Assembly: GCA_947034885.2 (NCBI GenBank)
Contig: OX344753.2
Location: 7,502,001-7,566,000, forward strand
DNA length: 64,000 nucleotides
Direction: 5' to 3'
Origin: Thuidium tamariscinum
Lineage: Eukaryota > Streptophyta > Bryopsida > Hypnales > Thuidiaceae
Below, one piece after another: positions 24,281-34,078 of this stretch (positions are counted from its first letter, which is position 1; each line of letters opens with the position of its first letter). The position numbers and the translations under genes are program-made. Under the pieces are notes generated by a model. The model saw only the letters and a list, made by a program, of their open reading frames with translations, was not told the DNA's origin and did not search any database.

Positions 24281-24714
24281 AGGGTAGAGGTATCATTGTC
24301 AACCACACCCAGTACCCAACTTGGAGGCTGCAATATTTCCAGAATTTCAGGGAAAGCTGGAAACTGAAACTTGGAATGTGTGTGTTTTTTGGTTGTTTTC
24401 AAGGTTGGGACTAAGGTAGGTACACCCAAAAGCGCCACTTATTCATACTGTGCCTAGTTCCTGTTATTAGCTAGTTCAGATTTTTATGCAGTCTTGTTGG
24501 CAAGTGAAAGTATGTTCCAACGCACCAAAGAATACAGGATTTGGATACCGTACGCAGAAGTTATTAACGGTCAAAGTCTGTTTCTGAAAGCACCATCTAC
24601 AGCCTCTGAACATAACTGATTTTGGAAATGTATGTGCACTGTAGATGGCACTTTTAGGAACAAGGCACTGTTGGGTGTACCTACCTTAAATAGGGGGTTA
24701 TGACGCATGTCATG
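24281..24714. mobile_element. Truncated MITE family 3 copy split by a family 1 element
   Basis: The left part (24281-24411) matches the family 3 start (GAGGTATCATTGTCAACCA, CCCAGTACCCAACTTGGAGG) and runs to CAAGGTTGGGAC. The match resumes after the inserted family 1 copy with TTATGACGCATGTCATG, comparable to AATGACACATGTCC of the intact copy. The 3' remainder is lost or unrecognisable after about 24714. Confidence 0.6.
24414..24686. mobile_element. MITE family 1, copy B (nested)
   Basis: This 273-bp copy has near-perfect ends AGGTAGGTACACCC and GGGTGTACCTACCT and is flanked by TA at 24412-24413 and 24687-24688. It is inverted relative to copies A, C and D, and inserted in a family 3 remnant. 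The reverse complement of the family block TGGTGCGTTGGAA lies near 24516-24528 (TTCCAACGCACCA). Confidence 0.8.
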
Positions 24715-24890
24715 TAATATAGGAGAGGGTTCTAAAACTGAGCAGGCTTTTGCAACCATCTAGTAGGGGCTCTGAAATGGACATGTGAACTTTGGAAAAA
24801 CAAACTCTGGATTACAATGGAGTTTGATGAGATTTGTTTTTACTTCTTCAATGGATGGTTTAAGAACCACACTTGGTTCATTCCTAACTA

Positions 24891-25300
24891 AGGTTGAGGC
24901 ATCAAATGTCAATCATGCCCAGTAGCCAACCTGTAGGGGGGCCCTATTTCCAATCAAGTCTAGAACATATTTCCAAAAACACCTTAAATTGCATGTTTTG
25001 GTCCTTTTTGAGGCCAAGACTAATAAGGTAATGACACATGTCCAAATTAGTGAGCGGAAGAAGTGAACAGAAAGCAATTAAAGCATTATCAAAATTAGGA
25101 GGCTCTAGACATTGGCTATTGGTCTGGAGTACTTTTTGCTTCCCAAAGTTCACTGTAAATTCAGTTTTAGAAATAAAATTCCGAAATTTTTCTATCCCCA
25201 GATTTCTTATCTTCCTACATGGGAAAAATTCCCACCACCTCATATTGTGCAAAATCTGCTCTGAAATTGCTTAAATGGTCAGCTACTGGTGCCTCAATCT
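24891..25300. mobile_element. MITE family 3, uninterrupted copy
   Basis: This 410-bp element has ends AGGTTGAGGCATCAAATGTC and GGTGCCTCAATCT, flanked by TA at 24889-24890 and 25301-25302. It serves as the empty-site reference for the interrupted copy at 39245-39928. The internal ORFs are not conserved as proteins. Confidence 0.75.
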
Positions 25301-26064
25301 TAAGTGGCTAGGTGTCTACTAATTGAATTCAAAATTAGAATTTGTTGTTCAACTACCTTCTTACAAGTATTGAAAAATCTGAAATAATGATTAAATCAAG
25401 CATTCATTTCATATTTTCAAAGGGACACTTTTAGAAACCATTTCAATTACTTTATACATGTAGCAATGCTAGTTTTTGAACAAGCCCTGATTTCTTTTCA
25501 AAATATGCATGGATGGGTTTCCAAAGGCCTATGATCACAAATAGGGACCTACACCAGATTGTGTTTGAAAATTTATAACTAATTCAGTAATGCTTCAAAA
25601 ATATAAAACAACTTGTATTAGATTGCTCATCTATTTCTCTTTGATTGAAAAATAAACTAAAAATATTTTCATCTCAGGAGATACATGAAAAAGGCAGATC
25701 AGCCCTTAGATGAGTGGTTTCTGAACCTCCTCCCTTAGTGAGCAAGAGAAGTGAGCCAGAAAGTAATTTTGGAATAATCCGAATTGGAAGACTTTAGATA
25801 TTGGCTACTGCTAAAAACTACTTTTTAGTTCCAATATTCACAATAAACTCAATTTCAGGAATAAAATTCTGAAAAATTTGAAACCCCCTTGTTTCCTATC
25901 ACTTCCTACATGACAAAAATTTCCACCACCTCATATTGCTCACCATCTTTTCCAAAATTGCTTACATGATCAACCACTAGTGCCTCCATTTTAAATTAAA
26001 ACCTTAGGAATGTGATAAGGACTAATAAGTTACTATCATAAGAGAACATGTATTTGAGGCTATA
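25301..26064. repeat. Decayed repeat remnants
   Basis: About 25555-25735 belongs to the dispersed repeat also seen at 1676-1860. About 25736-26004 matches the 3' half of MITE family 3 (GAAGACTTTAGATATTGGCTA, then CCACCACCTCATATTG) but has no intact 5' end. No gene seen. Confidence 0.45.
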
Positions 26065-26336
26065 AGGTGGGTACACCTAAAATTCCACCTCACCTAAAAG
26101 TGCCATCTATAGTTGTTGTACATTTCTAAATTCCATTATGTACCTATTTGGCTGGAGCACTTTTAGAAACAAACTTTGAACCTTAATAACTTTTGCATAC
26201 TGTATCCAAATGCTGCGTTTTTTGGTGCATTGGAACGTGCTTTCACTTGCCAAGGAGACTATATGAAAATTTGATCAGACAAATAATAGTTACTAGGCGC
26301 AGTTCCAAAAAGTGGCGCTTTTAGGTGTACCCACCT
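26065..26336. mobile_element. MITE family 1, copy C
   Basis: This 272-bp element has ends AGGTGGGTACACCT and AGGTGTACCCACCT, flanked by TA at 26063-26064 and 26337-26338. The matching change in both ends (GGTGGGT instead of GGTAGGT) suggests a subfamily rather than random decay. Confidence 0.75.
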
Positions 26337-26339
26337 TAA

Positions 26340-27250
26340 TTGGAGAGCTGCAGTGTCAGTAGCTTTTCAGTTCCAGAAAAACAAAATCATCAAATTGACA
26401 CTGAAAAAACAGATGGAGCTTCTCCAAGTTGAACAAAGAGTTAAGAAAGAGTTGTTTGCATCAGGGGGCTTCAGGAATCAGCCCTTCCAATTGCAAGCCC
26501 CCTTGGTGTTTGCTTACATGTTGGGTAAGCACCTTGGGTGAGGAGAGTTTGTCTGAATTGACAGATATTCAACAACTCAAGGGTAGTTTTGCAATCCTAC
26601 TTAGAATACAAAACTCACATCCTCGATATCTACACAGCCTTTTTCATGTTTTTTTTGTTGGCTCTGACCTTGGACAAAGACCATGGCAACGACTCCACAA
26701 TGAGTTTCGTTTCTGAATTGAGTTTCCAATTCTTATCTACTTTTGCAATCACGTTGCATAACGTGCAACATGGTCCGCATTCACATTGCAGAACACAAAC
26801 TCTATCGTGAACTTGACATAGTCAATTAGCTTTGTGCTTCTTGAACAATGTGGTAGTTCACATAATTGGGTTGTTGTTTTTGTAGTTGTTGGTGCACCTT
26901 TGGCAATGACTACGGTGATATTCAAAGCATTGAGAAGGGATGTAGGTGATCATGATTATTGTACAAGAAGAGAAGACGATCTATGAGGCATTTTTGGAGA
27001 AGGATTTGGAAGAGCACCGCAGATTGGGCAATGGCATGAATTCAATCTCACTTTTGGTGGATGTGGCAGTTTACTCCTACCATCCAAAAATGATCTTTCA
27101 GTTCCCCTTTATTAGCTTTGTCCTTTTGGACAGAGCCCATGGCATTGACTCTGGATTTTGGATATGTTTTTCCAAGTCTAATTTGTAACTCTATTCACAC
27201 TATATGACAATGATCTAGACAAACATTTGTTTGCTTGAAGGAAGGCCACC
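26340..27250. other. Unique island, possible gene remnant
   Basis: Non-repetitive, more balanced sequence lies between repeat clusters. A plus-strand ORF at 26946-27188 reads EEKTIYEAFLEKDLEEHRR at its start. Two similar DNA blocks about 480 bp apart (TGGACAAAGACCATGGCAAC near 26669 and TGGACAGAGCCCATGGCATT near 27129) suggest an old internal duplication. No domain is recognised and no complete gene model can be built. Confidence 0.25.
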
Positions 27251-27681
27251 TGGGTAGACCCTTGGCTGGTCAAGGAAGGTTACCAAGGCAAATGTAGTCA
27301 AGTTCACTATTAAATAATTTTGTTTTATTATCCCTCTCTTTAGTATTTTCTAGCAATAAAACCAATAAACAAGATATATTTTGTTTGTATTGTGGTCAAA
27401 ATGATTTCATGAGATGTATTCCATTAGTGCAAATATATATAATATGAAAGGGTAGTGTAGGCTCATAATTAAGACCTTCATACCTTACATTGAAAAATTA
27501 ATAAACCATTTGTACAACAACCAATTAATACATCTTTTAGCAAATTAGAATCTCTTTGCATTGAATGCATACAAGACCACTAAAATTCACAATAATGCAA
27601 ATAACTCAAAACAACTAGAAGCCATGTGTAGAATTGTATTCTTTATGTTTGATATTTCAAAATAATTGAAAATAAATCTTG
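27251..27681. other. AT-rich intergenic DNA, nothing recognised
   Basis: No gene or repeat terminus seen. Confidence 0.45.
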
Positions 27682-29510
27682 TTAACCCTTTAAGGACCGG
27701 TCAACTGCTTTTTGGTTGATTTTTTCACTTTCAGTCTAATATTGTTCAAAATACATTTGATCACAAAAATCTCAAATAGTAACACAATTAGAGTGTCTTC
27801 ATGCACTTCAAACAAAACCAATTTCAAGAGAATTGGAGCATTAATGCATTAGATATGAGGTTGCAAAGTCAAATGGCCTGGACCCTAAAATGGCAAGTGT
27901 TCAACAAAAATACAAAAAAATATCAACCAATTTGTGAGATTTTTTCTATCTTGATGTCTTGATAAGGCATAAGTGTTGCTTTGTAATCTCACGAATGCCC
28001 AAAGTAAACTTATCCATTGAAATTTATGTAGCGCAAATTCTAAAGGGTCATTCAAGTCATTGATTTTTGAAGATTAACCCCTAAACGTCCAAACTGCGTT
28101 TTTTTGGCAACATAGCAATTTTGGGCAGCTCACTATGAATGGAGTTTTTATTTTTTTTCTTTGAAATTTTCACACAATGTGTGTCCGAAAAGTAGCTTTA
28201 AAGCCCAACAATTTTCATAACTTTTGACAACATGAATAAAAAGTTATTGCATGATATGTGATTTCTTTTGCTCGGTGGGCAGCCCAAGCAGTTGAAAAAA
28301 CTTCTTCAAAAATCACTTTTTCTAAAATTTGAAATTTGTTCTTTAGATTTCTATCTACTTGGAAAGCTTTTAATTATTCCATTTTGATTTGTGAAATGAA
28401 AGTTATGAGAGTTTTAGTTTGAAGGTAGTTTGTAGGAAGTTATGGAATCTCTACTTCAAAATAAACTTTGAAGTCCATTATTTTACTCAATTTTTAATAT
28501 TTTTGAAAAAAAATAAACACACTAGGTGAAGATTGTCTATTAAAAAATTACAACCATTGGGATTGGAAATTTTCAATTTCAAAAATTAATTATTACTATT
28601 TTAATATTTTGATTCATTTTCTACCTCTTTCTACTTACTAATTGTTTTCTACATGTTGTACAACTCCAAATGATTTGAAATTTTTTAGGCATGTAGCTAA
28701 CTTGACTAAAAGAATGAATCAAAAGAGTAAAAATCATTTTGGACTTTTTTTCATACAAAAGTGAGCTACTGAAGTGCAGCTGCCCGGATTTTTGCAGGGA
28801 CAAAAAAAGCATTTTTGACAATTCAAACACTATTATCTTGCAATCTATATGGTGGAAATTTCTGAAATTTTTTCCACATATTCTCAAACTAGTTTACTAT
28901 AAGATCCTACGGTTACATTTGTCTTAAGATGTTTTTTAAAAAAGATTTTGGTCATGCACTAGAAGTGGCAGTTTTGGAGTGTTTTTGGCAAAATATAGTC
29001 AAATACATTTAGGGGTTAAGGGAAATAACTCAAATTCCAACAAGGCTTTAAAAGCAAACATGATTTAGAGGTACATTTTTCTTTCTAGAAAATACCAAAT
29101 CTACACATTTTAGAAGGATATTGCTTTTGATGACCACAGATGACTATTTTTTGTGAACTTCAAAAATTTGTAACTAATTTCAAAAAGCTTCAAAAAATAT
29201 GAAACGACTTGGGTTAGATGCCTATTCTACTTGCCTCTCAAGAAAAATTTACTGAAAAATATTTAAAGATGTTCCACTTCCCCAAAATTCAATTCTAACC
29301 CTTAAAAAGTTGATTTATGAACCTTCTATTTTATTTATAGCAATTTGTATTGTTGGATGAGCTTGAATTTTTGTTAGGTTGAAGAATCTCCCTTATGGCA
29401 ACACTTTATACGGTTTGATCTAAGATTACATCCTTAGAGTGGCCACAAATTTCACTTTCTTCAAGAACTAAGCCCACCCTCCAAATCAACCACGGTCCTT
29501 AAAGGGTTAA
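27682..29510. mobile_element. TTAA-ended DNA transposon (outer), non-autonomous
   Basis: The ends are TTAACCCTTTAAGGACCG (27682-27699) and its exact reverse complement (29493-29510), an 18-bp perfect match including the TTAA. TTAA duplications with CCC-starting termini are typical of piggyBac; Sola3 elements also target TTAA. The 1.8-kb body has no transposase ORF and carries the inner element at 28074-29019. Assignment to a superfamily is inferred from termini only. Confidence 0.65.
28074..29019. mobile_element. TTAA-ended DNA transposon (inner), nested
   Basis: Ends are TTAACCCCTAAA (28074-28085) and TTTAGGGGTTAA (29008-29019), giving 946 bp. The interior is shared with 45506-46727 and, in inverse orientation, 59490-60533. 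Landmarks are CAGCTCACTATGAATGGAGT and a CTGCCCGGATTTTTGCAGGG-like block. No ORF with a recognisable domain. It lies inside the element at 27682-29510. Confidence 0.7.
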
Positions 29511-29578
29511 GGATTCCCTTCTCTTGATTCCATACTTAAATAAGAGATTGAAAATCGTGATGTATGATACTCATCTAA

Positions 29579-30378
29579 GGGGCTGTTCCCACCTGCTCTT
29601 AGTTTTAATTTTGGTGTCATTACAGGGGGCGTGTTTGGCACATTGTCCCACATAGCCTCTTTCGTGGGCAGGGCTGGGATGTGGGCAGATTAGAGAAAAT
29701 CGCTCCCCGGTAGAGGGTTGCTCCACAGCCTGTGAAGATCCTACAATCTGATTTCATTTAAGGTTTAAATTTGATTTTCCAATCAAAGTATAATAGAATG
29801 CAAAAGTGCACAAGATTTTCAATGAAAAAGTTGAACCAATGATGTGGCTTTTGAGGCACATACTCTTTGGTCTTTTCAGCAATTTTGTGTTGAAGTAGGA
29901 GAGGAGAGAATCTCTTTATACTAGTGGGGTAGTGGTGGATGAAACAAACCATGTGGGATATATGAATTAGGACAAAAAAGAACTCCTCCACTCATGGAAA
30001 AGTGGAAACGCAGGAATTGTGATAAAAGTCAAATTTCAGACCTCATTTACACATAGTAGGCTATATTTTTTCAAAAAACTTCAAACTAAGAAAAGTTGGG
30101 GAATCAAGTAAAATTTCATCTACAAAAATCCGTTTGAGATTTCAATACTCCACCTAAAATTTATGGACAAATTTCAAAGGAGGTGTTTGAAAATGTTCAA
30201 AAAAATGTCCCTTCCACCTCCCCTTTGGAATTTGTCTATAGCTCTTACATGAGGCTTCAAAATCTCAAGCCAATTTTTAGCTTGCTTCTCCCACTTCTTC
30301 TAGTTCAATTCTTTTTTGAAGGAAGCTATTATACTATGCCCAAATGAAGTTTGGAATTCAACTTTGAGCACAATTCTT
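29579..30378 (+). repeat. Left 800-bp arm of foldback element
   Basis: Inverted match to 32763-33562 over the full 800 bp. Starts GGGGCTGTTCCC and ends GAGCACAATTCTT. Confidence 0.85.
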
Positions 30379-32762
30379 GCATTTTCACTTTAGCATTAGC
30401 CTCTTCATTTTTGTAAACAAAATTGAAAAGTATTGAAAATTGTAAAATTTTGGCGGTGGAGAATTCTCTATTTGAATAAATGAACCCATTTGTGATTCCT
30501 TCCTTAGAGTGATAGTCTTTACAAATTCCTATCTAATATGTACAATATTGTTGTGGGAACACTAATTAATTAACATTGTGAAAATTCATAATTTATTCAT
30601 ATGTTGTCTAAAAAAAAGCATTTTAAGAGATTTTAGAGTATTTTGTTGACTTCTACTAAAATCTTACAAGAATTTAGTAGTTTGTTTATACAATCTATGT
30701 GCAATTGCATATTCAATTATATGTAGGCGTAATCACTTTATGAGGATCTAAGTAGTGATGTTTTTATTGTCAACTCTCCATAGTAAGTATCTTTTTCATG
30801 TGTATGTGTAATTCATAAGTTTTGTCAATCACAACAAACTTTCATTCAAGATATGAAATTAAAATTGCACTTTTCAAGTACTTAAAAGTTATGTGCTTTT
30901 AAACTGATTTGACAAAGATTAATCATGAAAGATATTAGAATCTTGATGTGAATATTTTCTAATCATAAATTTGAACATGAAACAAAATAAGAATGTCAAA
31001 AAGGTGTACAATATTACACACTATTAATAGCATGTGTAGGTGTAGTCTCCATTGACTTTTGGAATTTGGGGAATAAATACCATTTATTTTGTAGTCACTT
31101 TAGAAAAAATAAGTGAATTTCTAAAACTTATCAAACAAAAAAAATATTCAAAGTATTGCAAATTTCATTAAATTGGTGACACTCCATTTGATATTTTTTA
31201 CAGTTGGAACCACACGGTTTGGAATTTAAACTTGTCATAGATTTTCAATGTGTTGTATATGAGTCATAGATGTCTAGAATCTTAAATTGTCCAAGATGTT
31301 TCCAACCACATAGTTTAAAATCTAAATTTTCCATAGATCTTTGAGATCTATATGCAACCTAGATGTTCAAATTCTATACCTATCCCAAATATTAGTATTT
31401 AGTTCAGACTATGTAGTTTGAAAAATGACATATGGAATATTGCCATTTTCATAAAATTCCTATTAAATATAGGCAATGATGAGTTCTGAAATTACATTGG
31501 ATTGAGTACTTTGGAAGGAAATAACAAAGGACAATGGTGTTAACTTCGACAAACATGTTCCTTCTAACCCCTTTTTAAAAATTCTCCACCAATAACATTG
31601 TACCGTATTCAACAATACTTTTCAATTTTGTTTTTAGAATATGAAGGAGTTCATGGTTACACCTATAATTTTACTCCCCCCTTGTTTCATTGTTGTTTCA
31701 ACATTTGGAGCATTATTGCACTTTTTTCAAGTTGTAAAAACAAATAATGTCTAATGTTATTTGAAACAATGATGGAATGTTTTACCATCTTTACCTAATG
31801 GTTGAATGTATAAAAGGAGTTAAATTGTTTTAACAGTGTATTATCTTTAGACAATAATATTTGAAATTAATACATATTTCATACCTTCTCATAAAAAGTT
31901 CCATTTCTTATCAAACACCCTCCATGTGATAAGAGCTTTGACATGCTTTGACATTCTACTAAACAAAAAGGGTTATTGCATGTACAATACCATCCTCATA
32001 CTAACCTAATAAATTAGAAAATAAGTACTTGCATCGGAGCCCAATATTCAAACCCAATATAATTAGCTTGAGAGAAGAAATAGCCTCCTTTTACATTCTC
32101 GAGTAATTAGAATTTTGGATATTGAGAAGTTTCTTTTATCATCATTAATCTATCATCGAGCGCTTGCAATATATGAGGGCTAAACAACTAGCATAAGATA
32201 TCCACCAACATTTTCAAAATCCAATGTTGCTTTGATGTAGAACATGAATATGGATTGAAAGGTATGAATAGTAAAAGGGTGTCGTTCCCCCATTAAAACC
32301 CCAAGGAGCTCTATGTCACAAAAGTTGAAAGCGATTTTACTGTAGAAAATTAAATTTGACAACATTCTTGATTAAACATCAAAACATTTCAATTTGAGAG
32401 CATCAATCAATTAAAATAGAACAAGCACACAATGAGGTGACCATTTGTTTGATAAGTCTTGAGAAACCCTTATAAAAGGTGATTTCAAATAATTCAACCA
32501 TGAATAATTGTTGATTCAATATTTTACAACACCATATTGAAAATGTTGAAACAGTACCTTCAAATAATTGTTGATTCAATATTCCCACACTACCATATTG
32601 GAATTATAGAAACAGTACTTTTGATTGACAACATCGATTCAATATAACTTGTGACATTGTTTAGACAACCGTAAGTGTCTACTTTGAGTTTGTCATGTTG
32701 TTTCAACAATGGTGAAATATTGATTTAAAGTTCTAAAGAATTAGAGATGTAACTTAAAACAG

Positions 32763-33562
32763 AAGAATTGTGCTCAAAGTTGAATTCCAAACTTCATTTG
32801 GGCATAGTATAATAGCTTCCTTCAAAAAAGAATTGAACTAGAAGAAGTGGGAGAAGCAAGCTAAAAATTGGCTTGAGATTTTGAAGCCTCATGTAAGAGC
32901 TATAGACAAATTCCAAAGGGGAGGTGGAAGGGACATTTTTTTGAACATTTTCAAACACCTCCTTTGAAATTTGTCCATAAATTTTAGGTGGAGTATTGAA
33001 ATCTCAAACGGATTTTTGTAGATGAAATTTTACTTGATTCCCCAACTTTTCTTAGTTTGAAGTTTTTTGAAAAAATATAGCCTACTATGTGTAAATGAGG
33101 TCTGAAATTTGACTTTTATCACAATTCCTGCGTTTCCACTTTTCCATGAGTGGAGGAGTTCTTTTTTGTCCTAATTCATATATCCCACATGGTTTGTTTC
33201 ATCCACCACTACCCCACTAGTATAAAGAGATTCTCTCCTCTCCTACTTCAACACAAAATTGCTGAAAAGACCAAAGAGTATGTGCCTCAAAAGCCACATC
33301 ATTGGTTCAACTTTTTCATTGAAAATCTTGTGCACTTTTGCATTCTATTATACTTTGATTGGAAAATCAAATTTAAACCTTAAATGAAATCAGATTGTAG
33401 GATCTTCACAGGCTGTGGAGCAACCCTCTACCGGGGAGCGATTTTCTCTAATCTGCCCACATCCCAGCCCTGCCCACGAAAGAGGCTATGTGGGACAATG
33501 TGCCAAACACGCCCCCTGTAATGACACCAACATTAAAACTAAGAGCAGGTGGGAACAGCCCC
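32763..33562 (-). repeat. Right 800-bp arm of foldback element
   Basis: Starts AAGAATTGTGCTC and ends GGGAACAGCCCC, the inverted partner of 29579-30378. Confidence 0.85.
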
Positions 33563-33565
33563 TAA

Positions 33566-34078
33566 GGGCCCTACTTGCAATATTTTCTAAGCAGTACATT
33601 TCAAGATAATTCAAAATCAAAACATTCAAAAATAATATTGACATACAGCATCATCAAAACCAATCTGACATTCTGACCATCAAAATACCTTGGTTTACCA
33701 CCTGTGGCATTCACAGAACTTGTCAAATTCAGGTAACCTCATTATATTAAAAAATAATAAGTGAAACTTCCGTAAACTTCCAGTGTTAGAACGAGAATAT
33801 TTTTCATCCTCATTTTCCACTCGACTACCTTAACTGGTATTTCACCTATCTTTGTGAAAAAATTGCGGTTCTCTAATAACAGGGGCTCAACTAAGTATGG
33901 AATTAAACTCCGGTCCCTTATGCAACTATCTGAAATCGGCCAACGGGCCAACTTCAGCAACCAATAAACCAAGGAACATTCAAGCTTCCTCCAAGGCTCC
34001 AAGGATTCGGGGGTTAAATCTTTACACCTCAAATTTGAAGAGTGCAATATCCTAATTCAAAATCTATACAACACTTCC
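33566..34078 (-). other. 3' flank of PAL
   Basis: Low-repeat sequence between the PAL stop codon and the foldback element, expected to hold the 3' UTR and polyadenylation region. I cannot place the cleavage site. Confidence 0.4.

Larger units (their letters stand above)
29579..33562. mobile_element. Harbinger/Tourist-type foldback element, 3,984 bp
   Basis: Two inverted arms of 800 bp each (29579-30378 and 32763-33562) begin GGGGCTGTTCCCACC. They are flanked by the 3-bp direct repeat TAA (29576-29578 and 33563-33565), as expected for PIF/Harbinger. By eye I found only one substitution between the arms in the stretches compared (AATTTTGG versus AATGTTGG) and no length difference, so insertion or arm homogenisation is recent. 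The 2,384-bp centre (30379-32762) is AT-rich, has a diverged tandem duplication at about 32489-32640, and encodes no transposase or Myb-like partner. It is therefore non-autonomous. The identical 77-codon ORFs in both arms (29758-29991 and 33150-33383) are a by-product of the inverted repeat. The right end is 516 bp past the PAL stop codon. Confidence 0.85.

Noticed and set aside
29758..29991. 77-codon ORF repeated exactly at 33150-33383
   Set aside because: Identity of the two copies follows from the transposon's inverted arms and is not evidence of protein conservation.
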